DNA from: Streptomyces sp. JHA26
Lineage (GTDB): Bacteria > Actinomycetota > Actinomycetes > Streptomycetales > Streptomycetaceae
NCBI RefSeq assembly: GCF_002005565.1
Contig: NZ_BDJC01000001.1
Span: forward strand, 62,001-126,000
Length of the DNA stretch: 64,000 bases
Direction of reading: 5' to 3'
Part shown: positions 8,733 to 18,150 of the stretch, one piece after another
Layout: every line of letters begins with the position of its first letter
Numbering within the stretch: position 1 is the stretch's first letter
Made by a program: the position numbers and the translations under genes
The notes under the pieces: model-generated
Told to the model about the DNA's origin: nothing
Databases searched by the model: none
What the model saw: the letters and a program-made list of their open reading frames with translations, nothing else

Positions 8733-10279
8733 CGGGTTACCTCTTTGTCCTTCGTCATCTGACGCATCAGCGCTTCCTGCGACGCCTCGGCCCGCGAGAA
8801 CTCACCCGTCAGCCGTCCCGCGGCCATCGTGTAGATGCGGTCGCACATGCCGAGCAGCTCCGGCAGTTCGGAGGAGATGAAGACGACCGCCTTGCCCTGG
8901 GCCGCCAGTTGGTCGATGACCGTGTAGATCTCGTACTTGGCGCCCACGTCGATGCCGCGGGTGGGCTCGTCCAGGATCAGCACCTCGGGACCCGCGAAGA
9001 TCCACTTGCTGAGGACGACCTTCTGCTGGTTGCCGCCGGACAGCTTGCCCACCGGCTCGAAGACGGTCGGTGCCTTGATGTTCATGGAGGTGCGGAAGCC
9101 CTCGGCGACCTGCCGCTCCCCGTGCTCGTCGACCACACCCCGCTTGGCGACCTTGCCCAGCGCGGTCAGCGAGATGTTCCGGTTGATGGTGTCGATGAGG
9201 TTGAGGCCGTAGTGCTTGCGGTCCTCGGTGACGTACGCGATGCCGTGCCCGACCGCCTCCGGGACGGTCTTGGTGCGGACCTCGACGCCGTCGCGCAGCA
9301 CCGTGCCGCCCGCGTACCGGCCGTAGGTGCGGCCGAACACGCTCATCGCCAGTTCCGTGCGGCCGGCGCCCATGAGGCCGGCGATGCCGACGATCTCGCC
9401 GCGCCGGACCTCGATCGACACGTCGTCGACGACCTTGCGCTGCTGGTCGAGGGGGTGGTGCACGGTCCAGTTGCGGATCTCCAGGGCGGGCGAGGTGCCC
9501 GCCTCCGGCTCGTGCGGGGTCCGCTCCGGGAAGCGGTTCTCCAGGTCGCGGCCGACCATCCCGGAGATGATCCGGTCCTCGGTGGTCCCCGCGTCCTTCA
9601 CGTCGAGCGTCTCGATGGAGCGCCCGTCGCGGATGATCGTCACCGAGTCGGCGACCCGGCGGATCTCGTTGAGCTTGTGGGAGATGATGATCGAGGTCAT
9701 CCCCTGCTCCTTCAACTGAAGGATCAGGTCGAGGAGCTTGCCGCTGTCCTCGTCGTTGAGCGCCGCCGTCGGCTCGTCGAGGATGAGCAGCTTCACCTTC
9801 TTCGACAGCGCCTTGGCGATCTCCACCAGCTGCTGCTTGCCGACGCCGATGTCGGCGACGCGGGTCTCGGGGTGCTCGTCGAGACCGACCCGGCGCAGCA
9901 GTTCGGTGGCGTGCCGGAGGGTTTCGTTCCAGTTGATCAGCCCGCGCTTGGCGTGCTCGTTGCCGAGGAAGATGTTCTCCGCGATGGAGAGGTACGGCAC
10001 CAGCGCCAGCTCCTGGTGGATGATCACGATGCCGTGCTGTTCGCTCGCCCGGATGTCCCTGAACCGGCAGGTCTCCCCTTCAAAGAGGATCTCCCCTTCG
10101 TAACTGCCGTGCGGATGGACGCCGGAGAGCACCTTCATCAGGGTCGACTTCCCGGCGCCGTTCTCGCCGCAGATGGCGTGGACCTCGCCCTGACGGACGG
10201 TCAGGGTGACGTCCGACAGCGCCTTGACGCCGGGAAAGGTCTTGACGATCGAGCGCATTTCCAGGACGGGTCCCGCCAT
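8729..10279 (-). CDS. mmsA: Monosaccharide ABC transporter ATP-binding protein (MmsA/GguA type)
   Basis: The protein has 516 residues with two tandem ABC domains, as in all CUT2 ATPases. Domain 1 has Walker [10 protein letters not shown] and Walker [12 protein letters not shown]; its signature region [15 protein letters not shown] is degenerate. Domain 2 has a degenerate Walker A ([10 protein letters not shown]), the signature LSGGNQQKV and Walker [15 protein letters not shown]. The N-terminus [21 protein letters not shown] and the phrase [13 protein letters not shown] resemble GguA/MmsA multiple-monosaccharide transporters. ATG 10279 is preceded by GGAAGG. It follows the binding-protein gene by 32 bases. 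Confidence 0.93.
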   Translation of the reverse strand: MAGPVLEMRSIVKTFPGVKALSDVTLTVRQGEVHAICGENGAGKSTLMKVLSGVHPHGSYEGEILFEGETCRFRDIRASEQHGIVIIHQELALVPYLSIAENIFLGNEHAKRGLINWNETLRHATELLRRVGLDEHPETRVADIGVGKQQLVEIAKALSKKVKLLILDEPTAALNDEDSGKLLDLILQLKEQGMTSIIISHKLNEIRRVADSVTIIRDGRSIETLDVKDAGTTEDRIISGMVGRDLENRFPERTPHEPEAGTSPALEIRNWTVHHPLDQQRKVVDDVSIEVRRGEIVGIAGLMGAGRTELAMSVFGRTYGRYAGGTVLRDGVEVRTKTVPEAVGHGIAYVTEDRKHYGLNLIDTINRNISLTALGKVAKRGVVDEHGERQVAEGFRTSMNIKAPTVFEPVGKLSGGNQQKVVLSKWIFAGPEVLILDEPTRGIDVGAKYEIYTVIDQLAAQGKAVVFISSELPELLGMCDRIYTMAAGRLTGEFSRAEASQEALMRQMTKDKEVTR

Positions 10280-10311
10280 GGTCGTGCCTTCCAATCCTTG
10301 AAGGGGCCCGG

Positions 10312-11421
10312 TTACTTGAGCTGGTCCTCGGTGTAGTAGCCGCCGTCGACCAGGACCTGCTTGTAGTTGGACTTGTCGACGCTGACCGGCTGCAGCAGGT
10401 AGGCGGGGACGACCTTGGAGCCGTTGTCGTAGGACTTGGTGTCGTTGACCTCGGGCTTCTTGTCGTTCAGCACCGCGTCGACCATGTTCGAGGCGACCTT
10501 GGCGAGCTGGCGCAGGTCCTTGTAGACGGTCTGCGTCTGCTCGCCGGCGATGATCGACTTCACCGAGGCGACCTCGGCGTCCTGGCCCGTGACGACCGGC
10601 ATGGCCTTGCTGCCGGAGCCGTAGCCGTCCGACTTCAGGGCGGACAGGATGCCGATGGAGATGCCGTCGTACGGCGAGAGCACGGCGTCGACGCGGGCGC
10701 TGCGGTAGCTGGAGGTCAGCAGGTCGTCCATGCGCTTCTGCGCGGTGCCGCCGTCCCAGCGCAGGGTGGTGACCTGGTTGAGGGCGGTCTGCTTGGACCG
10801 GACGACCAGCTGGCCCTTGTCCATGTACGGCTTCAGGACGTTCATCGCGCCCTGGAAGAAGTACTTGGTGTTGTTGTCGTCGTTGGAGCCGGCGAACAGC
10901 TCGATGTTGAACGGGCCCTTCTTGCCCGCCTTCAGACCGAGCTTGTCGACGATGTAACCGCCCTGGAGCTCGCCGACCTTCTCGTTGTCGAACGAGGCGT
11001 AGTAGTCGACGTTCTCGGTGCCGAGGATCAGCCGGTCGTAGGAGATCACCGGGATGTCGGCGTCCTTGGCCTGCTGGAGGACGTTGTTCAGGGACTTGTT
11101 GTCGATCGCGGCGACGATCAGGGCGTCCACGCCCTGCGTGATCATGTTCTCGATCTGGGAGACCTGCTGGTCGGGGTCGTCCTCGCCGTAGACGAGCTTG
11201 GTCTTGTACCCCTTGGCCTTCAGCTCCTTCTCGACGTTGGCGCCGTCGGCGATCCAGCGCTCGGAGGACTTGGTCGGCATCGCGATGCCGATGGTGGCGT
11301 CTTCGCCGCCGCCCTTCTTCTCCTCGCTGCCGCCCTCGCTGTTCTGGCCGCAGGCGGTCAGGGTCAGGGCGAGGGTGGCGGCCGAGGCGATGGCGGCGAG
11401 TGCGGCTCTGCGGTTGCGCAT
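10312..11421 (-). CDS. chvE: Sugar-binding lipoprotein (ChvE/XylF-like) of the ABC transporter
   Basis: The protein has 369 residues with a lipobox LTACGQ (Cys about 23), so it is anchored outside the membrane. The periplasmic-binding-protein type 1 fold is shown by [47 protein letters not shown], and [14 protein letters not shown] near the C-terminus. This pattern matches ChvE and XylF proteins, which bind arabinose, xylose, galactose or similar monosaccharides. ATG 11421 was chosen because AAGGA lies 8-9 bases upstream; two further ATG codons lie at 11427 and 11430. It has its own 140-base upstream region and is probably the first gene of the transporter operon. Confidence 0.92.
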   Translation of the reverse strand: MRNRRAALAAIASAATLALTLTACGQNSEGGSEEKKGGGEDATIGIAMPTKSSERWIADGANVEKELKAKGYKTKLVYGEDDPDQQVSQIENMITQGVDALIVAAIDNKSLNNVLQQAKDADIPVISYDRLILGTENVDYYASFDNEKVGELQGGYIVDKLGLKAGKKGPFNIELFAGSNDDNNTKYFFQGAMNVLKPYMDKGQLVVRSKQTALNQVTTLRWDGGTAQKRMDDLLTSSYRSARVDAVLSPYDGISIGILSALKSDGYGSGSKAMPVVTGQDAEVASVKSIIAGEQTQTVYKDLRQLAKVASNMVDAVLNDKKPEVNDTKSYDNGSKVVPAYLLQPVSVDKSNYKQVLVDGGYYTEDQLK

Positions 11422-11561
11422 GGTCATCATCCTTGAGGTGGGTGCAGGGCTCGGTCTGGTGGTGCCGGCACGCTGGAAACGCTGAGGGTGGGTCGACCGA
11501 GAGCAGGTGTGTGGGATTGTGCGCGGACCTGTCTTCTTTTGTGAAGGGGGTTTCCGGAACG

Positions 11562-12533
11562 TTATGACGGAAGCGGGAACCGGTTGAGCGTGCCCGGCAG
11601 CCGTGAGCCCAGCGGGGCCATGTCCCCGTCCGCACCGTGCCGTTGGAGGAGGTCCAGGGCCAGCCGGCCGCGCCGCACCCGCTCCTTGGCGGTCGCCAGC
11701 GTCAGTTCCCGCAGGTGGTGCCCGTACGGGTAGATCCCCGGCGACTTGGAAAGGCCGAACTTCAGGTACAGCGGGGCGCCGCGCCGGATCAGCTCGGCCA
11801 CCTCGTACATGCGCACGTAACCGCCGAGGTCGTCCGGCGCCTCGATGTACATGTCCATCGGCGCGGCCGACACCCGCCGGATCTCGGTCAGGTGATCCAG
11901 CGTCAGGTCGCTGGGCACGTTGATCGAGTCGGCGCCCAGCTGCTCGTACACCGCGTACGCGGCCGGGTTGACGGGGCCCACGAGCGCGGAGAGCTTGAGC
12001 GTGGTGTCGGCCGGGAGGATGCCGGCCGCCCGCGCCCGGTGCAGCGTCCACAGCACGCCCTCGTCGGCGACGAGGAGGCACTTGACGCCCAGTTCCGTGG
12101 CCCGGACGGCGTCCTCGACGCATCCGGCGACCGCGTCGTGGCCGCGCGCCCGCAGACCCGCGCCGCCGGAGTCGGTCCGGGTGGAACCGCCGATGTCCCA
12201 GGTGCCGCGCGGACCGGTGAACAGGCAGAGCTCGATGTCGCGTTCGGCGGTGGACTCGACCATCTCGGTGATCTCGGCGTCGGTCAGCATCCACACGCCG
12301 CTGCCCTGGCTGATCCGGTGGATCGGCACGTCCAGTCGCGAGGCCTCCTTGAGGACCACCGCCAGCGCCTCCGGCCCCTCGCAGGAGGGGATCTCGGTGC
12401 GCCAGCGGCCACCGCCCGGGAAGGTGTGCGGCGAGGCGTCGGCGGGGTCCAGGGCGGGCGCGGCCAGGCCGAGGTCGGTGAGCGCCTGCTCGCCGGGCCG
12501 ACGGGCGGCCGCCTGGACGGAAGAGTCGGTCAC
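11562..12533 (-). CDS. U32-peptidase-like / TIM-barrel protein of a sugar cluster
   Basis: The protein has 323 residues, starting at an ATG. Alternating hydrophobic strands and helices suggest a TIM barrel, and the segments [27 protein letters not shown] and YLKFGLSK resemble the so-called U32 peptidase family, which includes non-peptidase barrel enzymes. No protease catalytic site can be named. It lies between the zinc dehydrogenase gene and the sugar-binding protein gene on the same strand, with about 140-150 bases on either side, so it may have its own promoter. A role in processing the imported sugar or sugar acid is an inference from context only. Confidence 0.7.
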   Translation of the reverse strand: MTDSSVQAAARRPGEQALTDLGLAAPALDPADASPHTFPGGGRWRTEIPSCEGPEALAVVLKEASRLDVPIHRISQGSGVWMLTDAEITEMVESTAERDIELCLFTGPRGTWDIGGSTRTDSGGAGLRARGHDAVAGCVEDAVRATELGVKCLLVADEGVLWTLHRARAAGILPADTTLKLSALVGPVNPAAYAVYEQLGADSINVPSDLTLDHLTEIRRVSAAPMDMYIEAPDDLGGYVRMYEVAELIRRGAPLYLKFGLSKSPGIYPYGHHLRELTLATAKERVRRGRLALDLLQRHGADGDMAPLGSRLPGTLNRFPLPS

Positions 12534-12547
12534 GGGCTGTCCTTCGT

Positions 12548-12587
12548 GTTCGATGTGCCGCCCCGATGTGCCGGTTCGACATACCGG
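12548..12587. promoter_or_regulatory. Repeated GTTCGAnrTrCCG motif, candidate operator
   Basis: GTTCGATGTGCCG (12548-12560) and GTTCGACATACCGG (12574-12587) flank another CGATGTGCCG copy at 12564-12573. The cluster lies just upstream of the U32-like gene. A related word is found in front of the dehydratase gene (14888-14901). This suggests a shared regulator, which is not encoded in the window. Confidence 0.4.
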
Positions 12588-12681
12588 ACAACGTTCGCGG
12601 CGAAGGGTGCGGAAAGCTCGGTTCGGGAGGGTGTACGCCGGTACGGGAGCCGTCAGGTCGCTGCCGTACCGGCGTACGGTT

Positions 12682-13686
12682 TCAGGGACGCAGCAGCACC
12701 TTGCCGACCTTCGGGTCGCCGGCGCCCACCAGCTCGATGGCCTGCGCGAACTCGTCGAGCGGCAGCTCGTGCGTCACCAGCGGCAGCGGGTCGAGCAGGC
12801 CGGCGGCGAAGACCCGCACGGTGTGCGCCCAGGCGTCCGGCGGCGCCCCGAAGACGGTGTGCACCTCCAGCTGGCGCACCACCAGGTCGGTCGGGTCCAG
12901 TCCGTCGGCGCCCGGCGCCGGGATGCCGGTCAGGACCAGGCGCCCGCCCCGGCGCAGCAGCGCGGCGGAGGTGCGGGCCGCGTCCGCGGACCCGGCGGTC
13001 TCGATCACGAGGTCGAAGTCGTCCGGTAGGGGCTGGTCCTTGGTGCGGAAGTCGGTCGCCCCGTACCGTCGCGCCAGCGCCTCCCGGTCCCCGCGCGTGC
13101 CGACCACCAGCAGCTCGGCCGGGGAGGCGGCGCGCAGGAACTGCACGGCGAACATGCCGAGCGTCCCGGTGCCGACGACGGCGACCCGCTCGCCGGGGCG
13201 GGCGTTCGCCTTGAGCGCGGCGGCGGCGATGCAGGCGGCCGGCTCCAGCAGGGCGGCGGCCGTGAGGTCCGCGTCGTCGGGCAGGACGTGCAGGAGGCGG
13301 GCGGGCAGGGTCAGCGTGGGTGCCATGGCGCCCGGCTGGGTGAAACCCGTCTCCTCGTACCCGGCGCCGCACAGGGTGGTCTCGCCCGCGTGACAGCGGT
13401 CGCACACCTGGCAGTTGCGGAAACCCTCGCCGACGACCTTGCGGCCCACGAGGGACCCGGGCACCCCGGCGCCGACCGCCTCGACGGTCCCGGACCACTC
13501 GTGACCGGGGACGAGCGGGTACCGCACGTACCCCTCGGGCCGGTTGCCCTGGTAGACCTCGCGGTCGCTGCCGCAGATCCCGGCGGCGTGCACCCGCACC
13601 AGCGCCTCGCCGGGACCGGGCTCGCGCGGCTCGTGCGCCACGAGCCGGTGCTCGCCGGGCGCCTCGACGACGACCGCGCCGCTCAT
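12682..13686 (-). CDS. Zinc-dependent alcohol/polyol dehydrogenase (MDR family)
   Basis: The protein has 334 residues. It has the medium-chain dehydrogenase pattern: a GroES-like N-terminus with catalytic-zinc ligands (HAAGICGSD, PGHEWSG), a structural-zinc cluster CQVCDRCHAGETTLC, and a Rossmann domain with VVGTGTLGMFAV. It probably oxidises a sugar alcohol or reduces a keto-sugar using NAD(P). ATG 13686 overlaps the stop of the dehydratase gene by four bases (ATGA), so the two are translated together and likely act in one sugar-acid pathway. Substrate not determinable. Confidence 0.88.
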   Translation of the reverse strand: MSGAVVVEAPGEHRLVAHEPREPGPGEALVRVHAAGICGSDREVYQGNRPEGYVRYPLVPGHEWSGTVEAVGAGVPGSLVGRKVVGEGFRNCQVCDRCHAGETTLCGAGYEETGFTQPGAMAPTLTLPARLLHVLPDDADLTAAALLEPAACIAAAALKANARPGERVAVVGTGTLGMFAVQFLRAASPAELLVVGTRGDREALARRYGATDFRTKDQPLPDDFDLVIETAGSADAARTSAALLRRGGRLVLTGIPAPGADGLDPTDLVVRQLEVHTVFGAPPDAWAHTVRVFAAGLLDPLPLVTHELPLDEFAQAIELVGAGDPKVGKVLLRP

Positions 13687-14849
13687 GCCTGCGTCCCCTT
13701 GGGCTTGCGCTGCTCCCAGCCCTCGGCCCACAGGTCGAACCGCGCCTGCTGCTGCGGGAACTCGGCCGCCGCGTCGGTGTCCAGCTCCACGCCGAGACCG
13801 GGGGCGTCGGAGAGGTGGAAGCACCCGTCCTCCGGGTCCACCACCGGCGCTCCCTTGACCACCTTCTTGATCTCCGCGTCGGCGAAGTCGTTGAAGTGCT
13901 CCAGGATCTTGAAGTTCGGCGCGGTGAAGCCGACCTGGAGGGAGGCGGCGGTCAGCACCGGCCCGCCCACGTTGTGCGGGGCGACGAGCGTGTAGTGGGT
14001 CTCGGCGGTGGCGGCGAGCTTGCGGGTCTCCCAGATGCCGCCGATGTGGCCGACGTCGGGCTGGATGATGTCGACGGACTGGTCCTCGAACAGCTCGCGG
14101 AACTCGATCCGGTCGTGGATGCGCTCACCGGTGGCGACGGGGAGGTCCACCTTCTCGGCGACCTTCTTCAGCGCGCGCAGGTTCTCCGGGGGCACCGGCT
14201 CCTCCAGCCAGGCCGGCTTGAAGGGCGCCATCTCCTTGGCGAGCCGCACGGCGGTGGCGGGGGAGAAGCGGCCGTGCATCTCCAGCATCAGCTCGGCGTC
14301 GGGGCCGATGGCGTCGCGCACGGCCTCGATCAGCGACACGGCGTACAGGGTCTGCTGGTGGTCGAGCTCGAAGTGCCCGGTGCCGAACGGGTCGATCTTC
14401 AGCGCCCGGTACCCGCGCTCCATCACGCCCCGCGCGGCCTTGTGGTACGCCTCCGGGGTGCGCTCGGTGGTGTACCAGCCGTTGGCGTACGCCTTGACCT
14501 TGTCGGTGACCCTGCCGCCCAGCAGCTGCCAGACCGGGACGCCGAGGGCCTTGCCCTTGATGTCCCAGCAGGCCATCTCGACGACGGCGATACCGGACAT
14601 CACGATCTCGCCGGCGCGGCCGTAGTCGCCGTACTTCATGCGGCGGGTCAGGTCCTCGACAGCGAACGGGTCGGAGCCGAGAATGTGGTTGACCTCGGCC
14701 TCCTTCAGGTAGCCGAGGAGGGCATCGGTGTGGCCCAGCATCCGGGTCTCACCGACCCCGGTGAGGCCCTCGTCGGTGTGCACCTGGACGTACGTCAGGT
14801 TGCGCCACGGCGTCCCGACCACGTGTGTGCTGATTCCGGTGATGCGCAC
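13683..14849 (-). CDS. Enolase-superfamily sugar-acid dehydratase (mandelate racemase / galactonate dehydratase-like)
   Basis: The protein has 388 residues. GTG 14849 (VRITGISTHVVG) is preferred because AAGGG lies 9 bases upstream; a GTG at 14885 lacks one. Metal ligands of the enolase superfamily are visible: the Glu of LMLEMHGRFSPATAVRLA, LEEPVPPEN, and VATGERIHDR. IIQPDVGHIGGI and VAPHN supply the second acid/base region. HGRFSPA plus EEPVPPEN resembles D-galactonate dehydratase (DgoD) and mannonate dehydratase families, which remove water from aldonic acids. It is first in the minus-strand sugar cluster. The exact sugar acid is not known. Confidence 0.85.
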   Translation of the reverse strand: MRITGISTHVVGTPWRNLTYVQVHTDEGLTGVGETRMLGHTDALLGYLKEAEVNHILGSDPFAVEDLTRRMKYGDYGRAGEIVMSGIAVVEMACWDIKGKALGVPVWQLLGGRVTDKVKAYANGWYTTERTPEAYHKAARGVMERGYRALKIDPFGTGHFELDHQQTLYAVSLIEAVRDAIGPDAELMLEMHGRFSPATAVRLAKEMAPFKPAWLEEPVPPENLRALKKVAEKVDLPVATGERIHDRIEFRELFEDQSVDIIQPDVGHIGGIWETRKLAATAETHYTLVAPHNVGGPVLTAASLQVGFTAPNFKILEHFNDFADAEIKKVVKGAPVVDPEDGCFHLSDAPGLGVELDTDAAAEFPQQQARFDLWAEGWEQRKPKGTQA

Positions 14850-14873
14850 GGCGGTTGCCCTTCGCTCTGTTCG

Positions 14874-14901
14874 GTATTTCGTCACTCGTTCGAAATGCTG
14901 G
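14874..14901. promoter_or_regulatory. Inverted repeat upstream of the dehydratase gene, candidate operator
   Basis: GTATTTCG (14874-14881) and CGAAATGC (14891-14898) form an imperfect inverted repeat (7 of 8 pairs) around 9 bases. The right arm belongs to GTTCGAAATGCTGG, which matches the motif near 12574 at most positions. It sits 25-50 bases upstream of GTG 14849, where an operator would be expected. Confidence 0.45.
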
Positions 14902-15063
14902 CGTGACAGTAAGGAGGGGGTGGCGGGGGTGTCAATGGGTCGGACACATAACGGTTTCGGCGGTTACGGCGGCGCGGGGTCACGGGGGGCGGAGGCTTTC
15001 ACACACAACCTTCACAGGAGTCCCTGGGAACACGCCTGTCGCGGAACTTAACCTTCCCGCGTC

Positions 15064-15777
15064 ATGGACTACTGCCACCCGTGCCGACGGCACCTCAACG
15101 GCGCCCTCGCCTGCCCTGGGTGCGGCACTCCTGCCGAACAACTCCCCGCGTCCCAGGGGCACTCGGAGGACGACGAGACGCGTCCCCCGCGGGACGCCGA
15201 CGAACCCGGCGTCGCCTCCGACGCCGCGCGTCCGGCGGGCGGCGGCAGGACGAGCCGCCGGGACCGCAAGGCCGCCGCCCACCGCCGCCGGCGCCGGCGG
15301 ACGCTGCTCGTCGCCGCGGGCTTCGTCCTCGCGGCCGGTGGGCTGAGCCTCGCCGAACTCGGCATGGACGCCGGGGGCTCCCCGGCGCGGCCGGCGGCCG
15401 CCGGTGGCGAGACGGCGGACGGCGCCTCGACGCGGGAGGTGGGGGAGACGGAGAGGGCGGGGGACGTGTCGGCGGTGCCGGTCGACGACACGTCGGTGAC
15501 GGCACCGACCTCGGCCACCCCGTCCCCGAGTGCCTCCACCTCGGCCTCACCGTCGACGTCGGCCTCGGTGTCGGCGTCCCCGGGCGCGGACGAGTCGCAA
15601 CCGCCGGCCGGCCCGGACTCCCCGTCGACACCCCCACTGCCGGATGCGACCCCGCCTGCGGAATCCCCGGCCGTCCCCTCCGACGCTCCGCCGACGACCA
15701 CGCCGCCCACCCCGACGGCCTCACCGGACCCGACCCCCACGGAGACCTGCGACCGCTTCCTGTGGTGGTGCACGTAG
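15064..15777 (+). CDS. Zinc-ribbon membrane protein, SCO2400-like family
   Basis: The protein has 237 residues. It starts with a four-cysteine zinc ribbon (C4-x2-C7 and C17-x2-C20 in MDYCHPCRRHLNGALACPGC). An arginine-rich stretch follows, then one membrane segment near residues 80-97 (TLLVAAGFVLAAGGLSLA), then a long Ser/Thr/Pro-rich outer tail ending TCDRFLWWCT. This layout is that of an actinomycete family named after SCO2400, of unknown function. It is probably a single-pass protein with the ribbon in the cytoplasm. It is divergent from the sugar cluster across 214 bases. Confidence 0.8.
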   Translation: MDYCHPCRRHLNGALACPGCGTPAEQLPASQGHSEDDETRPPRDADEPGVASDAARPAGGGRTSRRDRKAAAHRRRRRRTLLVAAGFVLAAGGLSLAELGMDAGGSPARPAAAGGETADGASTREVGETERAGDVSAVPVDDTSVTAPTSATPSPSASTSASPSTSASVSASPGADESQPPAGPDSPSTPPLPDATPPAESPAVPSDAPPTTTPPTPTASPDPTPTETCDRFLWWCT

Positions 15778-15980
15778 CCACCCGGCCACGTGGCCGCCCG
15801 GCCACGGGGTCCCGGAGGTGACGGGGTTCCCGCGCAGGGGGGCCTGCGCGCGAGCGAACCCGAGCGCGGGGGAGAGCCCGAGCGCGGGCGCCGGGAGTCC
15901 CCCTCCGGGGAAGGCGCCCTGTCGGCGCCGGGCCGCGCGGTCCGCCCCTCGAGCGCGACGCCGGGCCACCGTACCCCCGT

Positions 15981-16421
15981 TCAGCCCCCCAGCATCCGGC
16001 GCAACGCGTCCCGCAGGGCGATCCGCTCCCCCTCCGACAGCCCCGCCAACGGCTCCCGCGCGAACCGCAGCGACTCCCGCAGGCCCCGCGCCACCCGCCG
16101 CCCCTCCTCCGTCGCCGCCGCCACCTTCACCCGCCGGTCGGCCGGGTCCGGGCGCCGCTCGACCAGGCCCCGTGCCTCCAGCCGGTCCACGATCCCCGTG
16201 ACGTTCGACGGCTCGCACTTCAGCTTCTGCGCCAGCTTCCGCATCGGCAGCGGCTCCAGTGCGAGCAGGCTCAGCAGCTTGGCCTGGGCCCCCGTGAGGG
16301 AGCGCTCCGCGGCGGCCTCCTCGTAGTCCGCGTGGAAGCGGGCCACGACCTCGCCGATCAGCTCGACGACTTCGAGGGTGAGCGTGTCGGGTCGACGGGG
16401 AGCGTCGGGTGGTGTGGCCAT
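15981..16421 (-). CDS. MarR-family transcriptional regulator
   Basis: The protein has 146 residues with a MarR winged helix: LTGAQAKLLSLL, MRKLAQKLKCEPSNVTGIVDRLEARGLVERRPDPADRRVK, and a dimerising C-terminal helix. An alternative ATG at 16439 would add six residues; neither start has a strong ribosome-binding site. It is divergent from an NADP-dependent oxidoreductase gene, and the 100-base gap holds two palindromes that are obvious operator candidates. An Ohr gene lies further on, but the N-terminal redox cysteine of OhrR is absent; the only cysteine is in KLKCEPSN. The ligand is unknown. Confidence 0.88.
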   Translation of the reverse strand: MATPPDAPRRPDTLTLEVVELIGEVVARFHADYEEAAAERSLTGAQAKLLSLLALEPLPMRKLAQKLKCEPSNVTGIVDRLEARGLVERRPDPADRRVKVAAATEEGRRVARGLRESLRFAREPLAGLSEGERIALRDALRRMLGG

Positions 16422-16451
16422 GGGAACAAGGGTACCCATGTGTTTGACAAG

Positions 16452-16492
16452 CTGAAATATTCAGACGCATGGTTGTTTCAGACCCTGAAACA
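16452..16492. promoter_or_regulatory. Two palindromic operator candidates for the MarR regulator
   Basis: CTGAAATATTCAG (16452-16464) and TGTTTCAGACCCTGAAACA (16474-16492, perfect 8-bp arms, 3-base centre) share the half-site CTGAA/TTCAG. Both lie in the divergent gap between the MarR gene and the oxidoreductase gene. Spacing of about two helical turns between centres fits cooperative binding of two dimers. Confidence 0.7.
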
Positions 16493-16520
16493 TTTTCCCC
16501 GGTACTCAGGAAGGCGTCCC

Positions 16521-17543
16521 ATGGCCGACTCCCCCGCTCTCCCCGCCGTCAACCGCGAATGGCACCTGCTCAGCCGCCCGGTCGGCTGGCCGAAGCCGGA
16601 GGACTTCGCCCTCGTCGAGGCCGAGGTCCCCACCCCGGGTGACGGCCAGGTGCTGGTCCGTAACCTGTACCTCTCCGTCGACCCGTACATGCGCGGCCGC
16701 ATGAGCGCCGCCAAGTCCTACGTCGCCCCCTTCGAGCTCGGCAAGGTCATGCAGGGCGGCGCGGTCGGCGAGGTCGTCGCCTCCAACGCCGAGGGCATCG
16801 CTGTCGGCGACCACGTCCTGCACTTCTTCGGCTGGCGCGAGTACGCCGCCGTGGACGCGAGGAACGCCGTCAAGGTGGACCCGGAGGCCGCGCCGCTGTC
16901 GACGTACCTGGGCGTGCTCGGCATGACCGGCCTGACCGCCTACGCCGGTCTGCTGCGCACCGCCGCCTTCAAGGAGGGCGACACGGTGTTCGTCTCCGGC
17001 GCCGCCGGTGCCGTCGGCAGCCAGGTCGGGCAGATCGCCCGGCTCAAGGGCGCCGCGCGGGTCATCGGCTCGGCCGGCTCCGACGAGAAGGTCGAGCTGC
17101 TCACCGACGAGTACGGCTTCGACGCCGCCTTCAACTACAAGACGGGCCCGGTGAGCGAGCAGCTGCGCGCCGCCGCCCCCGACGGCATCGACGTCTACTT
17201 CGACAACGTGGGCGGCGACCACCTGGAGGCCGCCATCGGGTCGCTCAACCAGGGAGGCCGCATCGCGGTCTGCGGCATGATCTCGGTCTACAACAACACC
17301 GAGCCCGCCCCGGGCCCGAAGAACCTGGCCCGCCTGATCCAGACCCGCGGCCGCATCGAGGGCTTCCTCGTCGGCGACCACTACGACCTCCAGCCGCAGT
17401 TCGTCCAGGAGGTCGGCCCCTGGGTGCGCGAGGGCCGGCTGAAGTACCGCGAGACGGTCGTCGAGGGCATCGAGAACAACCTCGAGGCCTTCCTCGGCGT
17501 CCTGCGCGGCGACAACACCGGCAAGATGATCGTCAAGCTCTGA
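16521..17543 (+). CDS. NADP-dependent oxidoreductase (leukotriene B4 12-hydroxydehydrogenase / CurA-like MDR)
   Basis: The protein has 340 residues. ATG 16521 is preceded by AGGAAGG. It is a zinc-less MDR enzyme: SVDPYMRGRMS near residue 55, GMTGLTAYAGL near 135, the nucleotide motif VSGAAGAVGSQVGQIARLKG, and FDNVGGDHLEAAI. These fit the prostaglandin/enone reductase group, which reduces alpha,beta-unsaturated carbonyls with NADPH. Divergence from the MarR gene and the palindromes between them suggest induction by an electrophile or aromatic ligand. Ohr lies 107 bases downstream. Confidence 0.93.
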   Translation: MADSPALPAVNREWHLLSRPVGWPKPEDFALVEAEVPTPGDGQVLVRNLYLSVDPYMRGRMSAAKSYVAPFELGKVMQGGAVGEVVASNAEGIAVGDHVLHFFGWREYAAVDARNAVKVDPEAAPLSTYLGVLGMTGLTAYAGLLRTAAFKEGDTVFVSGAAGAVGSQVGQIARLKGAARVIGSAGSDEKVELLTDEYGFDAAFNYKTGPVSEQLRAAAPDGIDVYFDNVGGDHLEAAIGSLNQGGRIAVCGMISVYNNTEPAPGPKNLARLIQTRGRIEGFLVGDHYDLQPQFVQEVGPWVREGRLKYRETVVEGIENNLEAFLGVLRGDNTGKMIVKL

Positions 17544-17650
17544 GCCGGACGGCGGACCTTCACGGAGTTTCCGGCATGCGGTAGCGTCATTCCGAAATCC
17601 GTCGTGATCGTGGGCGCGAGTCACGGCGGACCGAGGAGGAAGACACCCGC

Positions 17651-18070
17651 ATGCCCATCCAGCAGTCCGAGGTCCTGTACACCGCCGTCGCCACCGCCGA
17701 GAACGGGCGCGACGGACGCGTCGCCACCGATGACGGCAAGCTCGACGTGGTCGTGAACCCGCCCGAGGAGATGGGCGGCAGCGGCGCCGGCACCAACCCC
17801 GAGCAGCTGTTCGCCGCCGGCTACAGCGCCTGCTTCCAGGGCGCGCTCGCCGTCGTCGCCCGCCAGGAGGGCGCCGACGTCTCCGGTTCGACCGTCACCG
17901 CGAAGGTCGGCATCGGCAAGAACGACGACGGCTTCGGCATCATCGTGGAGATCTCCGCCGAGATCCCCGCCGTGGACGCCGCCACCGCGCGGTCCCTGGT
18001 GGAGAAGGCCCACCAGGTCTGCCCGTACTCCAAGGCGACCCGCGGCGACATCACCGTGACGCTCGTCTGA
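17651..18070 (+). CDS. ohr: Organic hydroperoxide resistance protein (Ohr/OsmC family)
   Basis: The protein has 139 residues, a thiol peroxidase that reduces organic hydroperoxides. Both catalytic cysteines are present: C61 in GYSACFQGAL and C124 in HQVCPYSKATRG, the latter typical of Ohr rather than OsmC. GGAGGAAGA precedes ATG 17651. It lies downstream of the oxidoreductase on the same strand with its own possible promoter in the 107-base gap. No OhrR with an N-terminal cysteine is seen nearby. Confidence 0.93.
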   Translation: MPIQQSEVLYTAVATAENGRDGRVATDDGKLDVVVNPPEEMGGSGAGTNPEQLFAAGYSACFQGALAVVARQEGADVSGSTVTAKVGIGKNDDGFGIIVEISAEIPAVDAATARSLVEKAHQVCPYSKATRGDITVTLV

Positions 18071-18087
18071 CCGGGCCCCTCGCGCCC

Positions 18088-18131
18088 GGCGGAGGCCGCA
18101 CCCCCGAAAGCCCGGGGGCGCGGCCTCCGCC
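18088..18131 (+). terminator. Strong hairpin after ohr
   Basis: GGCGGAGGCCGC (18088-18099) pairs perfectly with GCGGCCTCCGCC (18120-18131), with an inner CCCCCG/CGGGGG pairing. It ends 20 bases before the next start codon. Confidence 0.8.
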
Positions 18132-18150
18132 GCCCGGTAGAGTGCCGTCC

